From NCBI GenBank assembly GCA_017618075.1, contig JAFZUY010000024.1, positions 1 through 64,000 on the forward strand: DNA of 64,000 nt, read 5' to 3'. A model generated the notes under the pieces. The model searched no databases and was not told the origin of the DNA. It saw only the letters and a list, made by a program, of their open reading frames with translations. Shown here piece after piece: positions 46,445 to 54,250 of this stretch. A program made the translations under genes and the position numbers. This DNA is from Lachnospiraceae bacterium. Its GTDB lineage: Bacteria > Bacillota > Clostridia > Lachnospirales > Lachnospiraceae. Position 1 is the first letter of the stretch. Each line of letters opens with the position of its first letter.

Positions 46445-46556
46445 CGTCGGATTCCCGACGCCGATATATAGCCCGTATTTATCGGATTTTCCTGCTAACA
46501 ATTAAATATTTTAATTAGCAGGAGAGCCGCCAGCCTCCTGCATAAAGGAGGTTACA
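46445..46556 (+). promoter_or_regulatory. Structured leader with mutually exclusive hairpins (candidate riboswitch or thermosensor)
   Basis: Two independent hairpins (CGTCGG/CCGACG at 46445-46460 and CCGATA/TATCGG at 46461-46485) precede four segments that pair in alternative ways. CCTGCTAA (46491) pairs with TTAGCAGG (46515); GCAGGAG (46518) pairs with CTCCTGC (46535); and CCTCCT (46534) pairs with AGGAGG (46546), which is the ribosome site. If the first pair forms, the third can form and block translation; if the second forms, the ribosome site is free. I know of no riboswitch class that it matches. Confidence 0.6.
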
Positions 46557-47435
46557 ATGGCAGATGATAAAAACTATAATGATGGAAACAGAGAGTATCG
46601 GAGCGATTTATTTTCGATGCTTTTGAATGAAAAAGAATATGCACTGGATGTTTACAATGCGGTAAACAATTCAGAATATGATAATCCCGATGATATTGAG
46701 ATTATTACTCTTGAGCATGGTGTTTCTCTTTCGATAAGAAATGATGCTTCTTTTGTGCTTGATATGAGCGCTAACTATTATGAGCATCAGTCGACATACA
46801 ATCCCAATATGCCTTTAAGAAATCTGATTTATTTCGTAGAGGATATAAGAAGAAAAGTTGAGAAGGAAGACAGAAATCTGTTTGGAAAAGCAAAGATAAA
46901 AATACCAACACCACACTTTGTTGTATTCTATAACGGAGAAGAGAAAAGACCTGAGGTGGAAATACAGAAGCTTTCGACATCTTTTTGCAAAGAAACGGAT
47001 GAACCGGAACTTGAAGTAATATGTAAAGTATATAACATAACCCCAGGGAATAATAGGGAACTTTTAAAGAAGACTGAAGTGCTCAGGTCTTATGCATATA
47101 TAGTTGAAAATGTTAAAGACAAAATAAAAACAATGTCTTTGAAAGATGCAATTCATACTACGATAGACGAATGCATATCAAAAGGAATTTTGAGTGATTT
47201 TCTCTCAAAGAACCGCAGAAAGGTGGAGAAAGTTATGAATTTGGATTTTACATTTGAAAGACAGATTGAACTTACCAGAAAAGAAGAAAGAGAACTTGGC
47301 CGTACGGAAGGACGCGAAGAAGGCCGTATCGAAAGTGTATTATCTTTGTTAAGGAAAGGAAAGATTACTCTTTCTGAAGCTGCAGAAGAGATAGGAACAG
47401 ACGAAGATAAGGTTAAAGAATTACTTGGAAATTAG
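46557..47435 (+). CDS. Rpn/PD-(D/E)XK nuclease family protein
   Basis: 292 residues. The segment SIRNDASFVLDM followed by ANYYEHQST matches the D...(E/D)xQ core of the PD-(D/E)XK Rpn (recombination-promoting nuclease/putative transposase) family, in its Lachnospiraceae form. The C-terminus ends in a charged helix-turn-helix-like tail (LGRTEGREEGRIESVLSLLR) as in other members. Such proteins cut DNA and may move genes or act in defence. AAAGGAGG precedes the ATG but is in a hairpin (46534-46551). Confidence 0.8.
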   Translation: MADDKNYNDGNREYRSDLFSMLLNEKEYALDVYNAVNNSEYDNPDDIEIITLEHGVSLSIRNDASFVLDMSANYYEHQSTYNPNMPLRNLIYFVEDIRRKVEKEDRNLFGKAKIKIPTPHFVVFYNGEEKRPEVEIQKLSTSFCKETDEPELEVICKVYNITPGNNRELLKKTEVLRSYAYIVENVKDKIKTMSLKDAIHTTIDECISKGILSDFLSKNRRKVEKVMNLDFTFERQIELTRKEERELGRTEGREEGRIESVLSLLRKGKITLSEAAEEIGTDEDKVKELLGN

Positions 47436-47532
47436 GCAAGGGATTGCGATATATCCGAGTGTAAGGAAAAAATGTTTTTTAAGAAGGAGCCTGATTTTGT
47501 GTACAGGCAGCTTCTGGATTTAAGATAAAAAG

Positions 47533-47565
47533 AGCTTCAGCCGAGAGGACTGAAGCTTAAATTTT
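47533..47565 (+). terminator. Terminator after the Rpn-like gene
   Basis: AGCTTCAG (47533) pairs with CTGAAGCT (47550), followed by TAAATTTT. Confidence 0.8.
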
Positions 47566-47569
47566 GTGG

Positions 47570-47575
47570 TATAAT
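47570..47575 (+). promoter_or_regulatory. Extended -10 promoter for the 47605 gene
   Basis: TTGTGGTATAAT is an extended -10, 30 bases before the ATG. It overlaps the tail of the terminator. Confidence 0.6.
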
Positions 47576-47604
47576 ATTCATGCTAAAAGAAAGGAAGATG
47601 TGAC

Positions 47605-48180
47605 ATGAGTGACAGACATAAAAGAAAATTAAGAGTTATTTTGATAGCCGGAATTATTTTTGCGGTTCTTTTTATAGGAGTGGCAGTTTTACGAGTAATA
47701 AGAATCAGCGCCGGCATTAAGAAAATGAAGGAAGAAGCGGCAGTTTATGAGACGCAGGTTAAGGAGCAGCAGAGCACAGAAACGCCCATAAAATCAGCAG
47801 ACCCCGAAGAGAAAGAACCTGACGAAACTCCCGCAGAACCCGAAGAAACGGAGCCTCTTGAGGACATTGGCGAAAACTATTCTAAAGAAGTTACAGAAGA
47901 TGACGTGGTGTTTGATGAAGAGACAGGCATACAATATGCCAAAAATCAGCTTCTAATCAGTTGCGACATAGGTGTGCCCAAGGAACTTATGCAGGATGTT
48001 TGTAACGAAATAGATGCTGAGATTGTTGGTTATATAGAGATTACAAGCGATTTCCAGATAGAGTTTAAGGAAGATAAAACATTCGAAGAATTGGAAGCGA
48101 TGATGATTGAGTTACCGGAGAAGTATGATTTTATCAGAGGAGCTTCTTTTAATATGGTTTCCGAAATAGGCATTGATTAA
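47605..48180 (+). CDS. Membrane-anchored protein with a protease-propeptide-like domain
   Basis: 191 residues. One N-terminal membrane helix (about 11-31), then a Glu/Pro linker (about 55-100), then a domain (about 105-185) with YAKNQLLISCDIG and IDAEIVGYIEITSDFQIEF. This looks like the inhibitor-I9-like propeptide domain that comes before S8 proteases in Clostridia, but no protease follows here. It may thus be an inhibitor or a relict. AAAGGAAGATGTGAC precedes the ATG. Confidence 0.6.
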   Translation: MSDRHKRKLRVILIAGIIFAVLFIGVAVLRVIRISAGIKKMKEEAAVYETQVKEQQSTETPIKSADPEEKEPDETPAEPEETEPLEDIGENYSKEVTEDDVVFDEETGIQYAKNQLLISCDIGVPKELMQDVCNEIDAEIVGYIEITSDFQIEFKEDKTFEELEAMMIELPEKYDFIRGASFNMVSEIGID

Positions 48181-48197
48181 CGCATTTAAGGAGCATT

Positions 48198-48455
48198 ATG
48201 AAATTAACATCCGGAATAATCGAAATCGATCTTCACGGACTGCGTGTCGAAGAGGCGGTGCAGAAGGCGGAAGATGCGGTCAGAAAGGCCCCGTCTTCGG
48301 TGTATATCATTCGCCTGATTCACGGATATCACAGAGGTACCGGAATCCGCGAAGCCGTTGAATATGAGTTCTCCAACGGGCGAAATCCGAAGGTCAAACG
48401 CGTCCGCCCGGGCAGCAATCCGGGGATTACAGAGCTGATTTTACGAGAATTTTAA
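48198..48455 (+). CDS. Stand-alone Smr domain protein
   Basis: 85 residues, one Smr domain: IIEIDLHGLRVEEA (LDxH-like motif), IRLIHGYHRGTGIREAV (HGxGxG-like) and the C-terminal GSNPGITELILREF. Smr domains bind branched DNA or cut RNA on colliding ribosomes. AAGGAG precedes the ATG. A second Smr-like protein is at 62618. Confidence 0.85.
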   Translation: MKLTSGIIEIDLHGLRVEEAVQKAEDAVRKAPSSVYIIRLIHGYHRGTGIREAVEYEFSNGRNPKVKRVRPGSNPGITELILREF

Positions 48456-48539
48456 ATAACCACCATAAAAGAATCAGCCCTCATGCGTGTATTTTACGAG
48501 AAGGGCAAATTATGCCCTAAAAACAAGGGGGAATTAAAG

Positions 48540-49220
48540 ATGAAAACAAAGACAAGTTTGCTGATTGCACTAATCACTGCAATAATGTTCGTTATGACCG
48601 GTTGCAGTTCCAAAGCCGTAAATGCAATAACCGAAACAACGCCCGATACTGCTTTTAAGGAGGTAAGGGTCGGACAGGTCGGCAATCACATTTATATCGA
48701 GGAAGATTTCTGCGAAAAAAGAAATCGTGAAGATCAGAAAAAGGAAATTATGGCGGCTCTTGAGGAAGCGGATAAGCTGATTGATGAGGATATGTATGTT
48801 TACGGCGTGTCCGAAAGCTTCGATAAAAGCGGATACAGTTTTAACGCAGACAGATATGTAAAAGGTGTGGATATTACCGACGCCAAAGCAAGATGCGATT
48901 GTAAAGACGGAGTATACACATGGAAATCATCCAGTGGCGGCACATATACGAAGCAGGACATCGACATTGATACAAGCAAAGTAATTCCCGCCGAGAATCT
49001 TTACAACAAGGTGTTTAAACTTGCCACGGATCATAAAAAAGAAATGATTCTATTTGACGAGGAGAATTTTCAGATTCGCGGCGAATATACCCTCAGGTAT
49101 ACTGAAGGGCGTGGGTTGTATTACTTTTTTGGAATCTATGATTATAGCAGTGTGCAGGTTGATGCAACCACAGGCGATATACTTGAATATTATTTCTTTA
49201 ATGGATTATATATAGACTGA
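48540..49220 (+). CDS. Putative lipoprotein
   Basis: About 226 residues. Signal peptide ending MTGC (lipobox, Cys near residue 21). The exported part has a PepSY-like C-terminal pair of strands (YDYSSVQVDATTGDILEYYF). The ORF opens at 48483, but AGGGGGAATTAAAG sets the ATG at 48540. A hairpin, AGGGCA/TGCCCT, lies 25 bases before it (48502). Role unknown; the terminator at 49231 closes it. Confidence 0.72.
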   Translation: MKTKTSLLIALITAIMFVMTGCSSKAVNAITETTPDTAFKEVRVGQVGNHIYIEEDFCEKRNREDQKKEIMAALEEADKLIDEDMYVYGVSESFDKSGYSFNADRYVKGVDITDAKARCDCKDGVYTWKSSSGGTYTKQDIDIDTSKVIPAENLYNKVFKLATDHKKEMILFDEENFQIRGEYTLRYTEGRGLYYFFGIYDYSSVQVDATTGDILEYYFFNGLYID

Positions 49221-49230
49221 AAGACAGTTA

Positions 49231-49256
49231 AGGCCCACTTCGGTGGGCTTTTTTTT
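49231..49256 (+). terminator. Terminator of the 48540 lipoprotein gene
   Basis: GCCCAC-TTCG-GTGGGC, a UUCG tetraloop stem, is followed by eight Ts. Confidence 0.95.
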
Positions 49257-49371
49257 ATTGAGAATATTGACAGCAAACAACAAAAGGAGTATCTTAAAAA
49301 CAAGGAAACAAAGAAAAACTGCAAACAAGGAAACAAGGAAATATAAATAATTTTGAATGGAGGGTGAAAAT

Positions 49372-49731
49372 ATGTCAGTAGCAGTTGTTCCGCAGCAGAA
49401 GAGAGTAACAATATCTTCAAAGCGTCAATTTACGATTCCTCAGAGATTTTTTACTGAATTGGGATTTGACAAAGAAGCTGTTTGTACAATGGCTGAAGGA
49501 ATGCTCATCATTGAGCCGGCGAAAGAAGTAAGCAACAGTGAGTTTTCTGAGCAGATTCTTGCAGATTTGATAGCCGAAGGTTATGAAGGCCAGGATTTAC
49601 TCATCGAATTCAAAAACAGACAGTCAAAGATCCGTCCTGCGGTCGAGAGATTAATAAAAATGGCAAAGGATGCGGCCAATGGAATTGGCGAGTATGCGGC
49701 ATTTGATGAAGTATTTGGAGGTTCGGATTGA
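49372..49731 (+). CDS. AbrB/SpoVT-type antitoxin
   Basis: About 119 residues. Residues 5-45 (KRVTISSKRQFTIPQRFFTE) form an AbrB/MazE-like swapped-hairpin DNA-binding fold. The C-terminal part should wrap the toxin. The ATG at 49372 follows GGAGGGTG. The toxin gene overlaps its stop by one base. This is the first gene of the pair and probably represses it. Confidence 0.85.
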   Translation: MSVAVVPQQKRVTISSKRQFTIPQRFFTELGFDKEAVCTMAEGMLIIEPAKEVSNSEFSEQILADLIAEGYEGQDLLIEFKNRQSKIRPAVERLIKMAKDAANGIGEYAAFDEVFGGSD

Positions 49732-50039
49732 TGGCAGAGGTTATTTTTCTTCCGCCCGCAATCAAATTTTTTAAAAAACTAAAAGATAAAAAATTAAAAA
49801 GTTTATACGAAAATGCTATTAAGAAAATCAGCGATGATCCTAATATTGGCGTGATGAAACATGGCGATTTAGAGGGTATATTTGGGTATGATATTTATTA
49901 CAATCGTATAAACTATGAACTGGCTTACAGATTAGAAGAACGTGTATCGGCCGAATCCGGAAAGACCGAAATAGTTATCATAATAATGGCCGGTACACGA
50001 GAAAACTTTTATGATGAATTAAAAAGATACATAAAATAA
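49731..50039 (+). CDS. RelE/ParE-family toxin
   Basis: 102 residues. FLPPAIKFFKKLKDKKLK and LEGIFGYDIYYNRINYELAYRLEE give the RelE/ParE fold; the basic residues and final IIIMAGTRENFYDEL fit. RelE proteins cut mRNA at the ribosome and ParE poisons gyrase; which applies here cannot be said. The overlap TGATG with the antitoxin (TTG at 49728 is a less likely start) makes the pair a type II toxin-antitoxin operon. Confidence 0.87.
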   Translation: MAEVIFLPPAIKFFKKLKDKKLKSLYENAIKKISDDPNIGVMKHGDLEGIFGYDIYYNRINYELAYRLEERVSAESGKTEIVIIIMAGTRENFYDELKRYIK

Positions 50040-50190
50040 TAATTCCTAAAACGTTCTGGTATCACTGATTTTTTCTTATATTTTTCCCAAGAAACAAAAA
50101 TCTAATATCATAAAAAACATAGTAAAATTGCCTCTTTACAAACCCGAACAAATGTTCTATTATACATATACACAAAAAAGAGGTGGGGCT

Positions 50191-50472
50191 ATGTTACCGG
50201 TAAAGGCGGATGTAATATGCCTGCATACGAAAGACGGAAATATAGTGCCTTTGAGGATCAGAGTGGCTGACGAGGATGGACTGTTGCAGGCATATTCGAT
50301 AAAAGAATATAAAGACGTGTCACATCAGGGTGCGAGGACAATGCCCGACGGGCTTATTGTCACGAACAACACCCTTAATTTTGAGTGCAAAATTGTCGTG
50401 TTCGGCCAGGAAAAAAGAGTTCGTCTCTACAGCAACCCGCCGTATCTTGAATGGAAGATGACACATCAGTAA
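50191..50472 (+). CDS. Small beta-rich protein, unknown function
   Basis: 93 residues. The longer frame opens at 50128, but AAAGAGGTGGGG is placed for the ATG at 50191. The protein is predicted to be mainly strands (CLHTKDGNIVPLRIRVADED, TLNFECKIVVFGQEKRVRLY). I recall no family name. It is followed by a perfect terminator. Confidence 0.62.
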   Translation: MLPVKADVICLHTKDGNIVPLRIRVADEDGLLQAYSIKEYKDVSHQGARTMPDGLIVTNNTLNFECKIVVFGQEKRVRLYSNPPYLEWKMTHQ

Positions 50473-50495
50473 AGACTCTTCGGAGTCTTTTTTTA
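50471..50495 (+). terminator. Terminator with UUCG loop
   Basis: AAAGACTC and GAGTCTTT enclose TTCG; Ts follow. The stem begins on the stop codon of the 50191 gene. Confidence 0.95.
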
Positions 50496-50516
50496 TTGCA
50501 GGTTTGCTATTCACAT

Positions 50517-50541
50517 AATAACAATTCTCAAGATTGTTATT
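50517..50541. repeat. Perfect 9-bp inverted repeat before the 52-bp array
   Basis: AATAACAAT and ATTGTTATT flank TCTCAAG. It could be an operator or the end of the mobile unit that holds the array. Confidence 0.45.
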
Positions 50542-50553
50542 GTTTCGTTAAGA

Positions 50554-50923
50554 GTACTGCTCAGGTGAGAAAGAAGTGAAATTAGGCAGTACAAAAGCCA
50601 TTCAAAGTACTGCCTAAAAGAGTAGAAATGGAAACAGGCAGTACAAAAGCCATTCAAAGTACTGCCTAAAAGAGTAGAAATGAAAACAGGCAGTACAAAA
50701 GCCATTCAAAGTACTGCCTGAAAGAGTAGAAATGGAAACAAGCAGTACAAAAGCCATTCAAAGTACTGCCTGAAAGAGCAGAAGTGAAAACAAGCAGTAC
50801 AAAAGCCATTCAAAGTACTGCCTGAAAGAGCAGAAATGGAAACAGGCAGTACAAAAGCCAATTAAAGTACTGCCTGAAAAATCAGAAGTGAAATTAGGCA
50901 GTACTCAATACTGTATAAAACCA
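50554..50923. repeat. 52-bp palindromic tandem-repeat array
   Basis: Six units start at 50584, 50636, 50688, 50740, 50792 and 50844, with a partial unit each side (50554 and 50896). Each unit holds AGGCAGTAC, 14 bases, then GTACTGCCT, then a 20-base A-rich spacer. Units 4 and 5 begin AAGCAGTAC, breaking one stem pair. The first five are almost identical; unit 6 is divergent. The spacers are conserved, so it is not CRISPR. No gene lies in the array, and the period is not a multiple of three. Confidence 0.9.
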
Positions 50924-50976
50924 AAATATGAATATTAATTAAAAAGATATAAGGGCGTTTTATGGGACATCGAACA

Positions 50977-51012
50977 GATTCTTTTATGATAGGATTTGAT
51001 CATAAAAGAGTC
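50977..51012. other. Strong hairpin built from two head-to-head TCATAAAAGA words
   Basis: GATTCTTTTATGAT pairs with ATCATAAAAGAGTC over 14 pairs (one G-U) around an 8-base loop. The small Cys-rich gene starts 17 bases later. Confidence 0.75.
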
Positions 51013-51028
51013 GCACAAGGGGAAAGGC

Positions 51029-51151
51029 ATGAAAAAATTTATTTACTGGATAAAAAAGAACATAAAACGGGATAAGGGATGTAAAGGATTCTGTCTGAAT
51101 TGTAAGTATTACGAAACATGTAAGGAAGACAATCCTTTTCAGAAACTTTGA
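51029..51151 (+). CDS. Small Cys-rich protein, possible zinc finger
   Basis: 40 residues, starting MKKFIYWIKKNIKRDKG and then CKGFCLNCKYYETC, which gives four closely spaced cysteines that could hold a zinc ion. AGGGGAAAGG precedes the ATG, which supports a real gene. It lies inside the 50951-51169 inverted-repeat unit. Confidence 0.6.
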   Translation: MKKFIYWIKKNIKRDKGCKGFCLNCKYYETCKEDNPFQKL

Positions 51152-51184
51152 GTCCCTTATATCGCCCTTTAAGTAAAAATATGG

Positions 51185-51190
51185 TATAAT
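51185..51190 (+). promoter_or_regulatory. Extended -10 promoter of the WYL regulator gene
   Basis: ATATGGTATAAT lies 54 bases before the ATG at 51244. No -35 consensus. Confidence 0.55.
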
Positions 51191-51243
51191 GAATTATCTA
51201 TTTGTATCTGTTGTCTTCAGTGTTCGAAATGGAGGTATTCATT

Positions 51244-52233
51244 ATGCCCAGCGGAAAGAATCAAAAGCTCAAACTCTGTTATTTATCCCAGATTATGCTG
51301 TCCAAAACCGATGAGGATCATCATCTGACAATGCCTGAAATTCATGGCTATCTGGAGGATTGTGGTGTTACGGCCGACAGAAAAGCGCTCTACAAGGATA
51401 TGGAAGCGCTTAAGCATCTCGGTATTGATGTCAACGGCCAGAAAACCAGGGGCGGCGGATATGATTATTATGTGGCCAGCAAGACGTTTGACGTGGCAGA
51501 GCTTAAACTGCTCGTAGATGCCATTCAGTCGTCGAAATTTATCACCGAGAAAAAGTCCAAAGACTTAATCGAAAAAGTCGGCACGCTGGCAAGCGAATAC
51601 GAAGCAGAGCAGCTTAAAAGACAGGTGACCGTTCACGGCAGAGTAAAGACCATGAACGAGAGCATTTACTATATCGTGGATGACATTCACAGAGCGATTC
51701 TTGAGAACAAGAAAATCTCTTTCGAATACATGAAGTGGAACGTCTCCAAAAAGATGGAAAAGCGCAAGGAAGGCCTCTACGTTGTAAGCCCCTGGGCGCT
51801 CACATGGGATGACGAAAATTATTACTTAATTGCCTTTGACGAGGAAGCAGGCAAGATCAAACACTACCGTGTGGACAAGATGAAAGCCATCAAAATCGTC
51901 GAAGAAAAGCGTGAAGGACGTGCGGAATTCAGAGAATTCAATCTCGCGGAATATGCGAAGATGAGCTTTGGCATGTACGGCGGTGAAAAGACGCATGTAA
52001 TCATCGCCTTCAAGGAAGAGATGGTAGGTGTGCTTTTGGACCGCTTCGGCACAGGCATTCCCGTAAAAGCAGCAAAGAAAGCCGGCTGGTACGAAACTGA
52101 TGTTGAAGTGGCAGTATCGGATCAGTTTTTAGGATGGATATTTGCACTTGGCGACGGCGTGAAGATTATCGGTCCGAGCAGGGTTGTAAAGCAGATGAAA
52201 GAGAAACTGGAGAACATCGGAGACCTTTATTAA
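51244..52233 (+). CDS. WYL-domain transcriptional regulator
   Basis: 329 residues. An N-terminal winged helix-turn-helix (about 10-70) is followed by a WYL domain (about 140-220; VVSPWALTWDDENYYLIAFD) and a C-terminal WCX region. WYL domains sense nucleotides or nucleic acid ends and often control defence genes. GGAGGT marks the ATG at 51244; the frame opens 42 bases earlier. It precedes the 52331/AAA/macro set, divided by a family B terminator. Confidence 0.88.
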   Translation: MPSGKNQKLKLCYLSQIMLSKTDEDHHLTMPEIHGYLEDCGVTADRKALYKDMEALKHLGIDVNGQKTRGGGYDYYVASKTFDVAELKLLVDAIQSSKFITEKKSKDLIEKVGTLASEYEAEQLKRQVTVHGRVKTMNESIYYIVDDIHRAILENKKISFEYMKWNVSKKMEKRKEGLYVVSPWALTWDDENYYLIAFDEEAGKIKHYRVDKMKAIKIVEEKREGRAEFREFNLAEYAKMSFGMYGGEKTHVIIAFKEEMVGVLLDRFGTGIPVKAAKKAGWYETDVEVAVSDQFLGWIFALGDGVKIIGPSRVVKQMKEKLENIGDLY

Positions 52234-52238
52234 AATCG

Positions 52239-52292
52239 AACCAGAGGGACGGTTCTTCTGGTCCTTTTTGAACCAGGGGGACAGACCTTCAT
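52239..52292 (+). terminator. Terminator and family B REP core after the WYL gene
   Basis: ACCAGA...TCTGGT enclose GGGACGGTTCT and are followed by CCTTTTT. A second half-unit, AACCAGGGGGACAG, follows at 52270. Confidence 0.82.
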
Positions 52293-52330
52293 TCTTTCGT
52301 CGATGATGTTTTTTAAGAAAGGAGGCTCGC

Positions 52331-52552
52331 ATGGGCTTATTTGGCGGTCTGTTTGAAGATGAAAAACCACAAGGCAATTACGATTATAAAAGACTCAGAC
52401 GGGACCTTGAAAACGAATATGCTGCGCAGAGTGCGACATTCTCGGGCGGATTCGGTTTCTGCCAGATGATTGATGCTTCAAAGGCGAGCGATGAAGAACT
52501 TCTGAAGATGGCGAAGAGAGAAGGCATAAACCTTAACAAATACAAGAAATGA
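52331..52552 (+). CDS. Small Gly-rich protein, unknown function
   Basis: 73 residues starting MGLFGGLFEDEKPQGNY. A central Tyr/Arg-rich stretch and a C-terminal helix with DEELLKMAKREGINLNKY follow. AAAGGAGG is eight bases before the ATG. It is 10 bases from the AAA gene and likely its partner. No known domain. Confidence 0.6.
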   Translation: MGLFGGLFEDEKPQGNYDYKRLRRDLENEYAAQSATFSGGFGFCQMIDASKASDEELLKMAKREGINLNKYKK

Positions 52553-52561
52553 GAGACCTAA

Positions 52562-53413
52562 ATGTACCTAAAGAAATTTGAATTTGCCCCCATAGAAAAA
52601 GAAGAACAGTTCACGCACTGGAACATACAGCGAACCTGCTATGACACATGTTATCCGTTCGGAATACTGTCGAAGAACGGTCTGAGGCAGGTGGATTTTG
52701 AGCCGATAACTATCTTTTATGGTAGTAACGGATGCGGCAAAAGCACGGCACTAAATATCATTGCGGAGAAGATCGGAATTGAGCGCGGAACACTTTACAA
52801 CAGGTCGAATTTCTTCGAGGATTATCTGGATTTCTGCGATTTTGAGAGCACCACGATTCCGCGGGAAAGCAGAATAATTACGAGCGACGATGTCTTTGAT
52901 TTTATGCTGAATTTGCGCAGCTTAAACGAAGGCGTCGATCTTAGAAGAGAAGATCTGCTCGAAGAATACATGAACGACAAATATTCGACGTTTCAGATGA
53001 AATCGATAGATGATTACGAGGAGCTGAAGCGCAGAAATCTGGCGAAAAGAAAGACGCAGTCGCAGTACATCAGAAGCAAACTGAAAGACAATGTGCGCGA
53101 GCATTCGAACGGCGAGAGCGCATTCATGTACTTCGTAAACATGATAAAAGAAAATGCGCTTTATATCCTCGACGAGCCGGAGAACAGTATGAGTACCGAC
53201 AATCAGATGGAACTGATGAAACTGGTTCAGGACTCTGCGCGATTTTTTAACTGCCAGTTCATAATTGCGACGCATTCGCCTTTCCTGCTTGCGATGGATT
53301 ATTGTAAGATATATGATTTTGATGAAAACCCGGTAGACGTGAAGAAGTGGACCGAGCTTAAGAATGTGCGCGTGTATTATGATTTTTTCAAGGCGCATGA
53401 GAGAGAATTTTGA
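52562..53413 (+). CDS. AAA-type ATPase (OLD/RecF-like, single domain)
   Basis: 283 residues. Walker [10 protein letters not shown] (about 54-62), a Q-loop-like region, Walker [12 protein letters not shown] (about 200-210) and a final THSPFLL H-loop. This pattern is typical of ATP-binding-cassette ATPases related to OLD/RecF/Abi proteins with no added nuclease. It lies between the 52331 gene and the macro gene, whose reading frame overlaps it. The role is inferred as DNA-end or defence related. Confidence 0.8.
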   Translation: MYLKKFEFAPIEKEEQFTHWNIQRTCYDTCYPFGILSKNGLRQVDFEPITIFYGSNGCGKSTALNIIAEKIGIERGTLYNRSNFFEDYLDFCDFESTTIPRESRIITSDDVFDFMLNLRSLNEGVDLRREDLLEEYMNDKYSTFQMKSIDDYEELKRRNLAKRKTQSQYIRSKLKDNVREHSNGESAFMYFVNMIKENALYILDEPENSMSTDNQMELMKLVQDSARFFNCQFIIATHSPFLLAMDYCKIYDFDENPVDVKKWTELKNVRVYYDFFKAHEREF

Positions 53414-53428
53414 CTTTGGAAAATGTTT

Positions 53429-53449
53429 GAGGTTCCAATTTGGAACCTC
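53429..53449. promoter_or_regulatory. Perfect 21-bp palindrome before the macro gene
   Basis: GAGGTTCCAA-T-TTGGAACCTC is a 10-1-10 perfect inverted repeat, 20 bases before the macro start. It can be an operator or a hairpin. It shares the CAATTTG centre and AGGT ends with the palindrome at 57801. Confidence 0.65.
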
Positions 53450-53468
53450 AAAAAAGAGGAGATGGAAC

Positions 53469-53972
53469 ATGGAAATCAAAGCAATTCTTGGAGATATAAC
53501 AAAACAAAACGATGTAGACGCGATAGTTAATGCGGCAAACGAGTCACTGCTTGGCGGTGGCGGAGTTGACGGCGCAATTCATCGTGCTGCGGGACCGAAA
53601 CTCTTAGAGGAGTGCCGTACGCTGCACGGATGCCCGACAGGAGAGGCGAAGATTACGTCCGCCTATAATTTGCCGTGTGAATATATAATACATACTGTAG
53701 GCCCGATCTGGCGTGGTGGAGCCGGGGGCGAAGAGAAACTTTTAAGGAGCTGCTATACGAATTCGCTTAAGATCGCCGTAGAAAAAGGCATTCGTAAAAT
53801 TGCCTTTCCTTCAATATCCACAGGCGTGTACGGATATCCCGTAGAGATGGCGGCAGAGGCAGCAGTGGATGCGGTCAGAGGATTTGTGGTGGAAAATCCC
53901 GACGCGTTTGATTTAATTGAGTGGGTATGCTTTGACGGTAGAACACTGGAGGCATATTCAAGAGTTATGTAA
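53469..53972 (+). CDS. Macro-domain ADP-ribose/O-acetyl-ADP-ribose hydrolase (YmdB-like)
   Basis: 167 residues. The complete macro motif set is present: [41 protein letters not shown] and [12 protein letters not shown]. The Gly-rich loop and Asn of NAAN fit the deacetylase/hydrolase branch. GAGGAGAT precedes the ATG at 53469; the frame opens further upstream within the ATPase gene. The second macro protein in the window (the first is at 35119), and the only one with the catalytic loop intact. Confidence 0.9.
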   Translation: MEIKAILGDITKQNDVDAIVNAANESLLGGGGVDGAIHRAAGPKLLEECRTLHGCPTGEAKITSAYNLPCEYIIHTVGPIWRGGAGGEEKLLRSCYTNSLKIAVEKGIRKIAFPSISTGVYGYPVEMAAEAAVDAVRGFVVENPDAFDLIEWVCFDGRTLEAYSRVM

Positions 53973-53997
53973 ACCATAAAAGAAACAGGAGAAAACA

Positions 53998-54195
53998 ATG
54001 AAAGACAGAACAGAACCCTGCATTTACTATGTTTGCAAGGGCGCAGATTGCAAAAAAGGATTTGTAGATGTCGATCTGAAAAAGTGCAAAAACTGTTCGA
54101 AATACAGACCGAGAAAAAGTTCGGTAAGGCCTGAGTCCGTAAGAAACAAAAGGCAGAAAGACAAGGACAGGCACGATAACTGGAAAGACGGCTGA
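53998..54195 (+). CDS. Small Cys-rich basic protein
   Basis: 65 residues. Cysteines are spaced as C-x5-C-x4-C and CKNC (8, 13, 18 and about 31, 34) before an Arg/Lys-rich tail. It may bind zinc and nucleic acid. CAGGAG precedes the ATG. A TCATAAAAGA-type word (53975) lies between the macro stop and its ribosome site. Confidence 0.6.
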   Translation: MKDRTEPCIYYVCKGADCKKGFVDVDLKKCKNCSKYRPRKSSVRPESVRNKRQKDKDRHDNWKDG

Positions 54196-54198
54196 TTT

Positions 54199-54230
54199 TA
54201 GGAGGGGTGAAAACTCCTCCTTTAAATTTG
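54199..54230 (+). terminator. Terminator-like hairpin after the Cys-rich gene
   Basis: AGGAGG (54200) pairs with CCTCCT (54216), followed by TTAAATTT. Confidence 0.7.
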
Positions 54231-54250
54231 GGTTTTTATGAGGTATGTGG

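Larger units (their letters stand above)
50951..51169. repeat. Small unit flanked by 18-bp imperfect inverted repeats
   Basis: The left end (50951-50968) and the right end (51152-51169) match at 15 of 18 positions in inverted order (AAGGGCG..GGGAC and GTCCC..CGCCCTT). Inside are a hairpin with two TCATAAAAGA arms and a 40-residue gene. This may be a small non-autonomous mobile unit or a long-range RNA stem. Confidence 0.5.

Noticed and set aside
47472-47528. 18-codon ORF (MFFKKEPDFVYRQLLDLR) after the Rpn-like gene
   Set aside because: Weak ribosome site and no context; may be a relict.
48173-48361. Frame overlapping the Smr gene
   Set aside because: Shadow of the Smr gene; Arg-rich composition typical of a wrong frame.
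50511-50705. 64-codon frame on the minus strand within the 52-bp array
   Set aside because: It is a translation of the repeat, and the 52-bp period changes frame; no ribosome site or protein pattern.
50554-50923. CRISPR array
   Set aside because: Spacers are as conserved as repeats and no cas gene is near.
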